Of a DNA stretch of 64,000 bases, positions 45,505 to 54,859 are shown piece after piece (positions within the stretch are counted from its first letter, which is position 1; the number at the start of each line of letters is the position of its first letter). The notes below the pieces were generated by a model. The model made no database searches and was not told the DNA's origin. It saw only the letters and a list, made by a program, of their open reading frames with translations. The stretch lies in the NCBI RefSeq assembly GCF_032460525.1, contig NZ_CP135963.1, positions 3,596,001 through 3,660,000 on the forward strand, given 5' to 3'. Made by a program: the position numbers and the translations under genes. The stretch comes from Geodermatophilus sp. DSM 44513. GTDB lineage: Bacteria; Actinomycetota; Actinomycetes; Mycobacteriales; Geodermatophilaceae.

Positions 45505-47607
45505 ATGAGCCAGACGAGCAGCTTCCTGGCCCTCGGCCTGCTGGTCCTCTACGTCCCCGGGGTCCTGCTGCTGCTGGTCTGCCGGGTGCGCGCCGCGCGC
45601 GTGCTGCTGGGCGTGGCCCCGGTGGCCACCCTGGGGCTGCTGCAGCTGGCCACCCTGCTGGCCACCGCCACGCCGCTGGGGCTGCCGGCGGCCGCCGCCG
45701 TCGTCACCGGGCTGCTGGCCGCCGGCCTGCTCGCCCTGGACCTGCGCGCCGGCCGCGGGGGCGCCGTCGTCGGCGCGGTGCGGCAGGCCGCCGGGGCGGT
45801 CCGGCGCGCCCCCGTCGCCACCGCGGTCGCCGGCGGCCTGCTGCTGGGCGCGGTGTGGCTGGCGACCACGACATGGCTGCGCGGGCTGAACGGGCTGGGC
45901 ACCCCGCCCCAGGAGCACGACACGGTCACCCACACCATGCTGACCGCGCTCATCGCCCGCACCGGCGAGGCGTCCCCGTTCGACGTCAACCCGGTCGACT
46001 ACGCCTCCGGGGAGTTCGTCCGCTTCTACCCCGCCGGCCTGCACACCTACGCCGCGCTGCTGGCCGACGTGGCCGGGGACGCCGTCACCGGGCTCAACGC
46101 CGCGACCGTCCTGCTGCTGGCGGTGGCCGGGCCGCTCACGCTGGCCGCCGCCGTGGCCACGGTGGAGCCGGCCGGGGCCCGCCCGGTGTACGGCGCGCTG
46201 GCCGCGCTGCTGGCCGTCGGCCTGTACCGGCCCTACGTGCTGCTGGTGCACGACGCCGGGATCCTCCCCTTCGCCGTCGGCCTGGCGATGACCCCCGCTC
46301 TGGCGGTGTGCCTGCTGGCCAGCGGCCGGCGGGACGGGCCGATGGCGGTGGTGACCGCGGTGGCCGCGCTGGCGCTGTTCACCCTGCACCCCTCGATCGC
46401 GATCATCGCCGCGCTGGTCACGGCGATGGTCGTGGGGACCGCGCTGCTGCTCGGCCCGGGCCGGGCGTGGCTGCGGGCCCGGGTGGGCACGCTGGCCGGC
46501 GCCGGGCTGCTGGCCGCGGTGCTGGTCCTGCCGTGGGCGCTGGCCAGCGTGACCGTGGCGGGGTCCGTCGCCAGCTACCCCGAGCGGCCGCCGGCCGACC
46601 CGCTGGGCGAGACCGCGCGGGGCATCGCCGGGTTCCTCTACGGCGGCTGGTTCGACCTGGACTCCGAGCACCTGCAGCTGGGCTTCGCGGTGGTCTTCTG
46701 GATCGGCGTCCTGGGCTGCCTGACCCAGCGCCGGCTGCTGCCCCTGCTGGCCGCCTGGCTGGGCTGGGCGCTGGCCGCCCTGCTCTACGGCTCCGGGTAC
46801 GACGACCTGCCGGGCCTGACCCAGCTGGGCTCGCTGTTCTTCAACAGCTGGGTGCGGATCATGAGCGTCAGCGGCGTGCTGGCCCCCGCGGTGGCGGCCC
46901 TGGGCACCGCCGCGCTCGTCACGCGGGTCACCGACCGGGCGGCGGCGCGGCCCCCCGCCCGGCACCAGCAGCACGCGCGCGCCGGTGCGCGGACCGCCGT
47001 CCCCGCCCTCGTGGCCGCCGCCGTCGCGGGAGTCCACCTGCTCACCGCCGGCCTGGGCTACCGGGAGACGAACACCGAGGCGATCGCCGAGCGGTACGGC
47101 GACCCGGAGTTCACCCGGATCAGCGCCGACGAGCGGGCCGCCTTCGCCGCCATCGCCGCGGAGCCCGACGTCGGCCGGGTGCTCAACAACGCCAACGACG
47201 GGTCGACGTTCCTCTACGTCTACGAGGGCATCCCGGTGGTCAACACCTACCCCCTGGGCATGCCCGAGGCCCGCCACGGCATCTACCTGATGCAGCACCT
47301 CAACGACCTGGCCTCCGACCCGGCCGTGCCCTGCCTGCTGCGGCGGTGGGAGGTCACCCACGTCATCGTGTCGCTCACCTCCCCGGCGATCGGCGCGCGC
47401 GGCGCACCCGACCGGTGGGTGCGCACCCGGTACTTCGACTACGCCCCCGGCTTCTTCGACCTCACCGAGGTCCCGGGCCTGGAGGTGGTCCACGCCAACG
47501 CCGACGCCGCCGTGTTCCGGATCGACCCCGCCGTGACCCGGGACGCCGACCTGGACGCCTGCACCGCCGACCCGGCGTCCCCCCTGCCCGGCGGCCGGGA
47601 CGGCTGA
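45505..47607 (+). CDS. Large polytopic membrane protein, DUF6541/GT-C-like
   Basis: A 700-residue membrane protein related in layout to the 34810 product: about 13 hydrophobic helices, a first outside loop with PQEHDTVTHTMLTALIARTG, and a soluble C-terminal part with VGRVLNNANDGSTFLYVYEG matching FVMNDPMDGSAHLLSVTG of the other copy. ATG 45505 follows GGAGGAGG. The acidic loop and fold suggest a polyprenyl-sugar-dependent glycosyltransferase on the outer face, perhaps adding a sugar to arabinogalactan. Reaction not proven. Confidence 0.7.
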   Translation: MSQTSSFLALGLLVLYVPGVLLLLVCRVRAARVLLGVAPVATLGLLQLATLLATATPLGLPAAAAVVTGLLAAGLLALDLRAGRGGAVVGAVRQAAGAVRRAPVATAVAGGLLLGAVWLATTTWLRGLNGLGTPPQEHDTVTHTMLTALIARTGEASPFDVNPVDYASGEFVRFYPAGLHTYAALLADVAGDAVTGLNAATVLLLAVAGPLTLAAAVATVEPAGARPVYGALAALLAVGLYRPYVLLVHDAGILPFAVGLAMTPALAVCLLASGRRDGPMAVVTAVAALALFTLHPSIAIIAALVTAMVVGTALLLGPGRAWLRARVGTLAGAGLLAAVLVLPWALASVTVAGSVASYPERPPADPLGETARGIAGFLYGGWFDLDSEHLQLGFAVVFWIGVLGCLTQRRLLPLLAAWLGWALAALLYGSGYDDLPGLTQLGSLFFNSWVRIMSVSGVLAPAVAALGTAALVTRVTDRAAARPPARHQQHARAGARTAVPALVAAAVAGVHLLTAGLGYRETNTEAIAERYGDPEFTRISADERAAFAAIAAEPDVGRVLNNANDGSTFLYVYEGIPVVNTYPLGMPEARHGIYLMQHLNDLASDPAVPCLLRRWEVTHVIVSLTSPAIGARGAPDRWVRTRYFDYAPGFFDLTEVPGLEVVHANADAAVFRIDPAVTRDADLDACTADPASPLPGGRDG

Positions 47608-47629
47608 CCTGCGACTGCTCCGGCGGCAC

Positions 47630-47635
47630 TAGGCT
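47630..47635 (+). promoter_or_regulatory. Candidate -10 element (TAGGCT) of the CoA-transferase operon
   Basis: TAGGCT in the 108-base gap before ATG 47716, leaving a leader of about 75 bases. Confidence 0.3.
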
Positions 47636-47715
47636 CGCCGGGCGACCCGCATCCGACCCGGCACGGGGCCGGAGCGGGCAGCACTCCTGGACGCTCGACG
47701 GACGGTGGGCTGGGC

Positions 47716-48525
47716 ATGGACAAGGTGGTGGGCAGCGCCGCGGAGGCGGTGGCCGACGTCCCCGACGGCGCGGTGCTGGCCGTCGGCGGGTTCGGGTTGT
47801 GCGGCGTGCCGATCAAGCTGATCGACGCGCTGCTGGCGCAGGGCGCCTCCGGGCTGACGACGATCAGCAACAACTGCGGGGTGGACGACCAGGCCCTGGG
47901 GGTGCTGCTCTACGCCGGCCGGATCACCCGCACGATCAGCTCCTTCGTCGGCGGCAACAAGGAGCTGGCCCGGCTGTACCTGTCCGGCCAGCTGTCGGTG
48001 GAGCTGACCCCGCAGGGCACCCTGGCCGAGCGGCTGCGCGCCGGCGGCACCGGCATCCCCGCCTTCTACACCCCGACCGGGGTGGGCACGATGGTCGCCG
48101 ACGGCGGCATCCCGGTGCGCTACGACGCCGACGGCACCGTCGTGGAGACCTCCACCCCCAAGGAGATCCGCGAGTTCGGCGGCCGGCAGTACGTCCTGGA
48201 GACCGCGCTGACCGCCGACTTCGGCCTCGTGCGGGCCGCGGTCGGCGACCGGCACGGCAACCTGGTGTTCCGCGAGTCGGCGCGCAACTTCAACCCGCTG
48301 GCGGGCATGGCCGCGCGGGTGACCGTCGCCGAGGTGGAGACCCTCGTCGAGCCCGGCGAGATCGCGCCGGAGGACGTGCACCTGCCCGGGGTCTTCGTCG
48401 ACCGCGTGGTCGTCGTGGGCACCGAGGGCAAGGGCATCGAGTACCGGACCACCCGGCCCCGCACCGACACCGCCGCCGCGCCGGCGGCCGCCGGCGACGA
48501 GGCCGCCGCCGAGGGGAGCAACTGA
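47716..48525 (+). CDS. scoA: 3-oxoacid CoA-transferase subunit A
   Basis: A 269-residue alpha subunit of a succinyl-CoA:3-ketoacid (acetoacetate) CoA-transferase, used in ketone body or branched acid breakdown. Markers: [55 protein letters not shown] and [11 protein letters not shown]. The C-terminal 20 residues are an Ala/Glu tail. Subunit B follows after one base. Exact acid substrate undetermined. Confidence 0.93.
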   Translation: MDKVVGSAAEAVADVPDGAVLAVGGFGLCGVPIKLIDALLAQGASGLTTISNNCGVDDQALGVLLYAGRITRTISSFVGGNKELARLYLSGQLSVELTPQGTLAERLRAGGTGIPAFYTPTGVGTMVADGGIPVRYDADGTVVETSTPKEIREFGGRQYVLETALTADFGLVRAAVGDRHGNLVFRESARNFNPLAGMAARVTVAEVETLVEPGEIAPEDVHLPGVFVDRVVVVGTEGKGIEYRTTRPRTDTAAAPAAAGDEAAAEGSN

Positions 48526-48526
48526 G

Positions 48527-49198
48527 ATGGCCCTGACCCGCGACCAGCTCGCCGCCCGCGTCGCCCTCGAGCTCCAGGACGGCCAGTACGTGAACCTGGG
48601 CATCGGCATGCCGACCCTGGTGCCGAACTTCGTGCCCGACGGGGTGCACGTGGTGCTGCACTCGGAGAACGGCATCCTCGGCGTGGGCCCCTACCCGTTC
48701 GAGGGCGAGGAGGACCCGGACCTGATCAACGCCGGCAAGGAGACCGTCACGCTGCTGCCCGGCGCGTCGTTCTTCGACTCCGCGCTGAGCTTCGGGATGA
48801 TCCGCGGTGCGCACCTCGACGTCGCCGTCCTCGGCGCGATGCAGGTCAACCCGCGCGGGGACCTCGCCAACTGGCTGATCCCCGGCAAGATGGTCAACGG
48901 CATGGGCGGCGCGATGGACCTCGTCCACGGCGCCCGCCAGGTCATCATCATGATGGAGCACGTCGCCCGCGACGGGTCGCCGAAGCTGGTGCAGGAGTGC
49001 ACGCTGCCGCTGACCGGCAAGGCCTGCGTGGACCGGGTGGTCACCGACCTGGCCGTCGTCGACGTCACCCCGGAGGGCTTCGTGCTGCGCGAGACCGCCC
49101 CCGGCGTGACCGCCGACGAGGTGGCGGAGAAGACCGGCGCCCCGCTGGCGGTCGCCGAGGACCTGCGCGAGATGCCGCTCCCGGCTGCTGCCGTGTGA
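48527..49198 (+). CDS. scoB: 3-oxoacid CoA-transferase subunit B
   Basis: The 223-residue beta subunit. The catalytic Glu is E47 in HSENGILG, which forms the glutamyl-CoA thioester. Other family segments: [55 protein letters not shown]. Works as a complex with subunit A. Its stop overlaps the DUF1028 gene (GTGTGA), so all three are one operon. Confidence 0.95.
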   Translation: MALTRDQLAARVALELQDGQYVNLGIGMPTLVPNFVPDGVHVVLHSENGILGVGPYPFEGEEDPDLINAGKETVTLLPGASFFDSALSFGMIRGAHLDVAVLGAMQVNPRGDLANWLIPGKMVNGMGGAMDLVHGARQVIIMMEHVARDGSPKLVQECTLPLTGKACVDRVVTDLAVVDVTPEGFVLRETAPGVTADEVAEKTGAPLAVAEDLREMPLPAAAV

Positions 49199-50016
49199 CC
49201 TTCTCGGTCGTCGCCCGCGACGCGGCGACGGGCGAGCTGGGCATCGCGGTGTCCTCCTGCGTCCTCGCCGTCGGCCGGGCGGTCCCCGCCGCCCGGCCGG
49301 GGGTCGGCGTGGTGGCGGTGCAGGCCCGCAGCCCGCGCGGCCTCGGGCAGGTGCTGCTCGCCGGGCTCGCCGAGGGCACCGACCCGGCGGTCCTCGTCCG
49401 GCGGGCGGCGCACGCGGCCGAGGACGCCGACCGGCAGCTCGCCGTCCTCGGCGCCGCGGGGCAGGTCGCCGCCGACACCGGCCCGGGCTCGTTCCCGGTC
49501 AGCGGCCACCTGCTCGGCGAGGGCTGGAGCGTGCAGGGCAACACGCTGGCCTCGGCCGACGTGCTGCCGGCGATGGCGCGGGCGCTCACCGGCGCGGCCG
49601 GCGCGCTGCCCGACCGGCTGCTGGCCGCCCTGATCGCCGGCCAGGACGCCGGCGGTGACGTCCGCGGCCGGCAGTCCGCGGCGCTGCTGGTGGTCAGCGG
49701 GACGCCGGCCACCGAGGAGGACGACGGCGTGCGGGTGGACCTGCGGGTCGACGACTCCGGGGACCCGGTGGCCCAGCTGCGGGTGCTGCGGACCCTGCAG
49801 CGCGCCTACGACGAGCGCGACTACGAGACCCTCGCGCTGTTCGCCCCGGAGGGCGCCCGGGACCTCTACGCCGCGCTGGCCGCCTCCCGCCGGGGCGACC
49901 GGGAGGCCGCTCGCGCCGCGCTGGCCGCGCTGCGCGACCGCCCGGCCTGGTCGGCGTGGCTGGCCGGCATGGCCGGCGACGCCCGGCTGGGCGGGGTGTC
50001 CCGGCTGCTGGGGTGA
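49195..50016 (+). CDS. DUF1028-family protein, Ntn-hydrolase-like
   Basis: A 273-residue protein. Residues about 1-200 are DUF1028: [66 protein letters not shown]. The family has an Ntn-hydrolase-like fold and unknown chemistry. The last 65 residues form a helical tail ([19 protein letters not shown]) like a TPR-type helix pair. GTG 49195 overlaps scoB. The link to CoA-transferase suggests a metabolic accessory role (inference). Confidence 0.87.
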   Translation: MTFSVVARDAATGELGIAVSSCVLAVGRAVPAARPGVGVVAVQARSPRGLGQVLLAGLAEGTDPAVLVRRAAHAAEDADRQLAVLGAAGQVAADTGPGSFPVSGHLLGEGWSVQGNTLASADVLPAMARALTGAAGALPDRLLAALIAGQDAGGDVRGRQSAALLVVSGTPATEEDDGVRVDLRVDDSGDPVAQLRVLRTLQRAYDERDYETLALFAPEGARDLYAALAASRRGDREAARAALAALRDRPAWSAWLAGMAGDARLGGVSRLLG

Positions 50017-50159
50017 GCGGGGCACTGCCGGGCGGAACCGGTCGCACGGAGGTCCGTGGCGCACACGCCCGGTGACCGCCGGGACGGCGCGGCGGTGACG
50101 ACGGCCACCGGAGGGCCCCGGCGGGGTCCGCCGCAGGTCGGGCGGCCGGGAGCGGCGGA

Positions 50160-50165
50160 TACCCT
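50160..50165 (+). promoter_or_regulatory. Candidate -10 element (TACCCT) of emb
   Basis: TACCCT lies 33 bases before GTG 50199, giving a short leader with GAGAGG as ribosome site. The rest of the 182-base gap holds nothing recognisable. Confidence 0.35.
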
Positions 50166-50198
50166 GGCTCGGTTCGTCTCCCCTCCCGAGAGGCCCCC

Positions 50199-53100
50199 GT
50201 GTCGACGACGCTCTCGCCGGATGCGCTCGGCACACCGGTCGCTCCCGCGCCCGTCCCGGCCCGCCGGCGGCGCGTGCGGGCCGTCGTGGCGCTCGTGGTC
50301 GGGCTGCTCGGGGTGGGGCTTGCCGTGGCGCTGCCCCTGGCGCCGGTGGTGGCCGACCGCACCGTGGTGAGCTGGCCGGCCCAGGGCGAGCTGCCGGCGT
50401 CCACCACCGCCTACTTCGTGCCCTACCGGCCCGCGGAGCTGTCCGCGGAGGTCCCGTGCGCCGCGGTGCAGGCGGCGGTCGGCGCCCCGGAGCGCACCAC
50501 CCTGCTGGCGACCACGATCGTCCGCGACGGGGGCCCGGCGCCCGGGCTCGTGGTGGACGCCGGCTCCGGCGAGCTGCGGGTGCTGCTGAACGGCCGCCTC
50601 GTGCAGACGACGTCGCCCGCGCCGACCGGCTGCGACGTCCGGGTGGACTCCGACGACACGGCCACGACGGTGTCCACCGGCGCAGGCCCCCCCACGGTGC
50701 TGCCGCTGGAGCCGGTGCCTGAGGTGTTCGCGTTCACCACGGACCTGACGCCGGAGGAGGCCGCCGGGACGACGGTGACCGCCCGCACGCGGACCTGGTT
50801 CGAGAGCCGGCCCAGCGCCGTGAAGTCGGCGATGACCGCCGGCCACGTGCTGCTGGTGCTCACCGCGCTGGTCCTGCTGGCGCGGTGGGCGCCCCGCCCG
50901 GCCGGCCCGCGCGCGACCCGCCAGCCCGTCCCCGGCCGCGCACTCCGGGCCGCGTGCGACGCCGCCGTGCTGCTCGCCCTCACCGCGTGGGTCGTCATCG
51001 CCCCGCAGACCGACGACGACGGCTACGCCTCGATGACCATCCGCAACGGCCTGGTCAGCGGGGACATCGGTAACTACTACCACTGGGCCAACGCGTCGGA
51101 GGCCCCGTTCACGCTGGTCCAGCAGGTGCTGGCGCCGATCATGGCGCTCAGCGCCGAGCCGCTGTGGCTGCGACTGCCCAGCTACCTGGTGGGTGTCGCG
51201 ACGTGGTTCGTCGTCAGCCGCGGGGTGCTCGGCGCGGTGCTGCCGCGGGAGGGCCGCAGCCGCCTCGTCCCGGTGCTGACGGCGCTGTGCTTCCTCGGCT
51301 GGTGGCTGCCCTACAACACCGGGCTGCGCCCCGAGCCGTTCGTGGCCCTGGCCGCGGCGGCCGTCCTGGCCCTGCTGCTGCGGGCCACCGGGCCCGGTGC
51401 CCGCCGGCCGCTGCCGGCGCTGGGTGCGGCCGCCCTGGTGGCCGGGCTGTCCCTGTCGGTCACCCCGTCCAGCGTCGTCGTCCTCGCGCCGGTGCTGGTG
51501 TTCCTGCCGCGGATCTGGCGGGTGCTGCGCACCGCGGACGGCACCACCGGCCGCTCCTGGGCCTCGACCGCCGGCCTCGCCGCCCTGCTGGCCTGCGCCG
51601 CCAGCAGCGGGCTGGTGGTGATGTTCGCCGACCAGTCCTGGCACGGCGTGGCCAAGGCCACCGAGCTGCACACGCTGATCGGCCCGAGCTTCTCCTGGTT
51701 CGAGGAGCCGGTGCGCTACGCCGCCCTGCTCGGCGGCGGCAACCAGGGTTCGGCGACCAAGCGGCTGCCGGTGCTCCTGACCCTGGTGGCGGTGCTGCTC
51801 GTCGGCCTGCTCGTCGCCCGCCGGGTGCGGGCGGTGCAGGGGTTCCGCGACGTGCACCTGCTCACCGCGTCGGCGGCGCTGTCCTTCGCGCTGCTCGCCA
51901 TCACGCCGTCGAAGTGGTCGCACCACTTCGGCGCGGTGGCCGGGGTCGGGGTGCCGCTGCTCGTCGTCGCCGGCGCGCTGCTGCTGCAGGTCGCCCGCGA
52001 CCGCCCGCGCGACCGGGTGGTCGCGGGCACCGGGCTGGTCGGCGCCGTGCTGCTCGCCCTGGCCGCCGCGCTGTCCTTCTCCGCCACCAACACCTGGTTC
52101 CTCGCCTCCGGGTACGGCGTGTCCTACCGGGAGGTGCCGGTGCGCCCGCTGGGGGTGCCGCTGGACAACCCCGTGGTCTGGCTGGTGCCCGCGGCCCTCG
52201 TGGCGGTCGCGGTGGGCCGGTGGCGGCGGCGGGGCCCGGGCAGGCCGGCGTCCGCGGTGCTCGTGGCCCCGGTGCTGGTCGCCGCGGCGGCCCTGCTGGC
52301 CTCGGTCACCCTGCTGCTGGTCGGGTTCACCGTGGCCCCGCTGCGGCAGGCCGAGGCCGGCAGCTACTCCCTCACCGCGGTGAACCTGCAGACGCTGGCC
52401 GGGGGCAGCTGCGGGCTGGGCGAGGCCGTGGAGGTGCTGGTCGACGCCCCCGGCGGCCCGCTGCGCCCGATCGGGGACGCGGCGTCCCTCGACGGGTTCG
52501 CCGCCGGGGACGGCTACCCCGGGGACTTCCCGCCGCCGGAACCGGCCGGGTCCCGGCCGGCTCCCCCCGTCTGGGGCAGCCTGGTCGGCGGCGAACTGGC
52601 CACCGGCACGCTGGTCAGCCCGTGGTTCCCCCTGCCGGCCCTGGACGGCGACCAGGACCTCGCCGTCACCGCCGCCGGGCGCACCGGCGGCGCCAACCGC
52701 CTGGAGGTCGAGTTCGGCCGCGCCGAGGAGGACGCGGGCGTGACAGCGGTCGGCCGCCGCGGCCTCGACGACGGCCCGGTCGGCGCCCCCACCTGGCGCC
52801 CGCTCGCCGTCGCCGCGGACGACGTCCCCGCCGCCGCGGACCGGGTCCGGGTGGTCGCCTCCGACGCGGCCACGGACGTCGGGGGCTGGCTGGCCGTCAC
52901 CGGCCCGCGGGTGCGCACGGCCGAGGACCTGCAGACCTTCCTCGCCGGTCGCGGGGACGTGCTGGTCGACTGGCCGCTGGCCTGGCACGTGCCGTGCGTG
53001 CAGGACCTGCCCGTGGTGTCCGACGGCCTGGCGCAGACCCCCGAGGTGCTCCTCGCCGCCCCGCCCGACTACGCCGCCATCTCCGACATCACCTACCGCA

Positions 53101-53285
53101 CCGACCAGGGCGGGAGCTTCGCCGGCGTCACCCTCGCCGACGGCCGGGAGGTGCCCAGCCGGCTGGTCGGTGCCCCGCAGGAGGAGTGGGGACGGGTCGT
53201 GCTGCTCGACCACGGCATCGACCGGGACGCCTACGACCGCGTGACCACCACGACTCCGCTCTGGGGCTGGGAGGGCGACCGTTAG
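50199..53285 (+). CDS. emb: Arabinosyltransferase of the EmbA/B/C family
   Basis: A 1028-residue GT-C enzyme that adds D-arabinofuranose from decaprenyl-phosphoryl arabinose to arabinan. N-terminal helix (VVALVVGLLGVGLAVALPL), an extracytoplasmic beta domain about 55-205, about 13 helices, the catalytic acidic motif DDDGYA at 272-277 in the first long loop, TPSKWSHHFG in the membrane core, and a C-terminal carbohydrate-binding region about 720-1028. Mycobacteria carry three copies; only this one is in the window, so it may serve all roles or others lie elsewhere. Ethambutol-target family. Start GTG 50199. Confidence 0.94.
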   Translation: MSTTLSPDALGTPVAPAPVPARRRRVRAVVALVVGLLGVGLAVALPLAPVVADRTVVSWPAQGELPASTTAYFVPYRPAELSAEVPCAAVQAAVGAPERTTLLATTIVRDGGPAPGLVVDAGSGELRVLLNGRLVQTTSPAPTGCDVRVDSDDTATTVSTGAGPPTVLPLEPVPEVFAFTTDLTPEEAAGTTVTARTRTWFESRPSAVKSAMTAGHVLLVLTALVLLARWAPRPAGPRATRQPVPGRALRAACDAAVLLALTAWVVIAPQTDDDGYASMTIRNGLVSGDIGNYYHWANASEAPFTLVQQVLAPIMALSAEPLWLRLPSYLVGVATWFVVSRGVLGAVLPREGRSRLVPVLTALCFLGWWLPYNTGLRPEPFVALAAAAVLALLLRATGPGARRPLPALGAAALVAGLSLSVTPSSVVVLAPVLVFLPRIWRVLRTADGTTGRSWASTAGLAALLACAASSGLVVMFADQSWHGVAKATELHTLIGPSFSWFEEPVRYAALLGGGNQGSATKRLPVLLTLVAVLLVGLLVARRVRAVQGFRDVHLLTASAALSFALLAITPSKWSHHFGAVAGVGVPLLVVAGALLLQVARDRPRDRVVAGTGLVGAVLLALAAALSFSATNTWFLASGYGVSYREVPVRPLGVPLDNPVVWLVPAALVAVAVGRWRRRGPGRPASAVLVAPVLVAAAALLASVTLLLVGFTVAPLRQAEAGSYSLTAVNLQTLAGGSCGLGEAVEVLVDAPGGPLRPIGDAASLDGFAAGDGYPGDFPPPEPAGSRPAPPVWGSLVGGELATGTLVSPWFPLPALDGDQDLAVTAAGRTGGANRLEVEFGRAEEDAGVTAVGRRGLDDGPVGAPTWRPLAVAADDVPAAADRVRVVASDAATDVGGWLAVTGPRVRTAEDLQTFLAGRGDVLVDWPLAWHVPCVQDLPVVSDGLAQTPEVLLAAPPDYAAISDITYRTDQGGSFAGVTLADGREVPSRLVGAPQEEWGRVVLLDHGIDRDAYDRVTTTTPLWGWEGDR

Positions 53286-53358
53286 CCCGCCCCGCGCGCC
53301 CCGTCCCGGGGGGCTCGACCTCCCCGCCCGCCCGAGTCCGACCCACCAGGAGCCCGCG

Positions 53359-54480
53359 ATGGCGACCCCCGCCACCCGAACCGACCCTGCCACCCGAACC
53401 GACCCCGCCACCCGAACCGACCCCGCCACCCGAACCGACCCCGCCGGCCGGACCGAGCCTGCCGTCCGGACCGACGCCGCCCAGGCACGGCCGGGCACCG
53501 GCTCACCCCCCGGCCGGAGGCTGGTCTCCTACGTGCTGCCCGTCTACAACGAGCAGGACGGCATCCGGGAGTTCCACGACCGGCTGTCGGCCGCCGTGGC
53601 CACCCGTCCAGACCTCGACGTCGAGTTCGTCTACGTGAACGACGGCTCCCGCGACCGCTCGCTGGCCGTCCTGGAGGAGATCGCGGAGTCCGACCGGGCC
53701 GTGACGGTGCTCAACTTCTCCCGGAACTTCGGGCACCAGATGGCGATCACCGCGGGCCTGGACCACGCCCGGGGCGACGCGGTCATCGTCATGGACACCG
53801 ACCTGCAGGACCCGCCGGAGGTGAGCCTGCAGCTGATCGAGGCGTGGGAGGCCGGTGCGCAGATCGCCTACGGCCAGCGCCGCACGCGCAAGGACGGCGC
53901 CCTCAAGCGCCTCACCGCGCACGCCTACTACCGGATCCTGCACCGCTTCGCCGACATCGACATCCCGGTCGACACCGGCGACTTCCGGCTCATGGACCGG
54001 GCGGCGACCGACGTGCTGCGCGCCCACCGGGAGCGCAACCGGTTCGTCCGGGGGCTCGTCGCCTCGCTGGGGTTCCGGCAGGTGGCGGTGCCGTTCGACC
54101 GCGACGAGCGGACGACGGGGACGACGAACTACCCGCTGGCGAAGATGGTCCGGCTCGCCGCGGACGGCGTGACCAGCTTCTCCACCGTCCCGCTGAAGTG
54201 GATCACCCGCCTGGGCCTGGTGACGGTGGTCCTGTCGCTGCTGGGCATCCTCTACGCGCTGGCGCTGCGGCTGCTGCTGCCGGAGATCTCGGTGCCCGGC
54301 TGGACGCTGCTGATGATCATGGTGCTGTTCCTGGGTGGCGTGCAGATGCTCTCCCTCGGCGTGATCGGCGCCTACGTCGGCCGGATCTACACCGAGGTGC
54401 AGGGCCGCCCCCTCTACGTGGTGCAGGAGGTGGTGCAGCGTGGCCGGGGTCGAGGGCAGGGTGCGGAGTCCGAGGGCTGA
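53359..54480 (+). CDS. Polyprenyl-phosphate glycosyltransferase (GtrB/ArnC type)
   Basis: A 373-residue GT2 enzyme that loads a sugar onto polyprenyl phosphate. After a repetitive N-terminus (residues 5-40, P-A-T-R-T-D units) come YVLPVYNEQDGIREF, YVNDGSRDRSLAVL, FSRNFGHQMAITAGLDHARG, VIVMDTDLQDPPE (metal site) and DTGDFRLMDR, RERNRFVRGLVASLG. Two C-terminal membrane helices (LGLVTVVLSLLGILYALAL; LLMIMVLFLGGVQMLSLGV) match GtrB. The gene overlaps a gtrA gene by 41 bases, the usual partner. ATG 53359 follows AGGAG. Confidence 0.92.
   Translation: MATPATRTDPATRTDPATRTDPATRTDPAGRTEPAVRTDAAQARPGTGSPPGRRLVSYVLPVYNEQDGIREFHDRLSAAVATRPDLDVEFVYVNDGSRDRSLAVLEEIAESDRAVTVLNFSRNFGHQMAITAGLDHARGDAVIVMDTDLQDPPEVSLQLIEAWEAGAQIAYGQRRTRKDGALKRLTAHAYYRILHRFADIDIPVDTGDFRLMDRAATDVLRAHRERNRFVRGLVASLGFRQVAVPFDRDERTTGTTNYPLAKMVRLAADGVTSFSTVPLKWITRLGLVTVVLSLLGILYALALRLLLPEISVPGWTLLMIMVLFLGGVQMLSLGVIGAYVGRIYTEVQGRPLYVVQEVVQRGRGRGQGAESEG
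53371..53478. repeat. 18-base coding tandem repeat, 4 exact-type plus 2 degenerate copies
   Basis: Unit GCCACCCGAACCGACCCC, four near-identical copies at 53371-53442, then two diverged copies to 53478. They encode A-T-R-T-D-P at the N-terminus of the glycosyltransferase. Copy number can change without frame loss. Confidence 0.92.
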
Positions 54481-54859
54481 GCTCTGGGCGCGGCACCGGA
54501 GCTTCGTCCTCTACCAGCTGATCGGGGTCTCCGGCGTCCTGCTGGACCTCGTGCTGTTCCTGGCGCTGTACAACGCCCTGGGGGTGCACGAGCAGGTCGC
54601 CACCGCGCTGAGCACGTCGGCCGGGATCACCAACAACTTCCTGCTGAACAGCTACCTCAACTTCCGCAAGCGCGACGGCATGCTCCGCCGGTTCGCCCGC
54701 TTCTACACGGTGGGCCTGCTCGGGATGGGACTCGTGGCGGTGCTGCTCCTCGTCTTCCACTCGTGGCTGGGCGTCGACGCGAACATCGTCAAGGTCGCCT
54801 CCATGCCGGTCGTCGCGGTCCTGCAGTTCACGGTCAACAAGAGATGGAGCTTCGGATGA
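54440..54859 (+). CDS. GtrA-family membrane protein
   Basis: A 139-residue protein with four hydrophobic helices and the GtrA landmarks LYQLIGVSGVLLDLVLFLAL, TSAGITNNFLLNSYLNFRK and FTVNKRWSFG. GtrA proteins are thought to flip polyprenyl-linked sugars made by GtrB. GTG 54440 has GGAGG at good distance; GTG 54461 would shorten it by seven residues. Overlaps neighbours on both sides (41 bases before, ATGA after). A GtrA gene also occurs near fadE25 in mycobacteria. Confidence 0.9.
   Translation: MAGVEGRVRSPRAELWARHRSFVLYQLIGVSGVLLDLVLFLALYNALGVHEQVATALSTSAGITNNFLLNSYLNFRKRDGMLRRFARFYTVGLLGMGLVAVLLLVFHSWLGVDANIVKVASMPVVAVLQFTVNKRWSFG

Noticed and set aside
44686..47493. A 935-codon minus-strand frame opposite the TIGR03089 and membrane-protein genes
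   Set aside because: Same shadow composition, no ribosome site, and the plus strand holds recognised genes with coupled starts.
49866..53498. A 1210-codon minus-strand frame opposite emb
   Set aside because: Low-complexity Gly/Gln/His composition without motif; the emb gene on the other strand has clear catalytic and membrane features.
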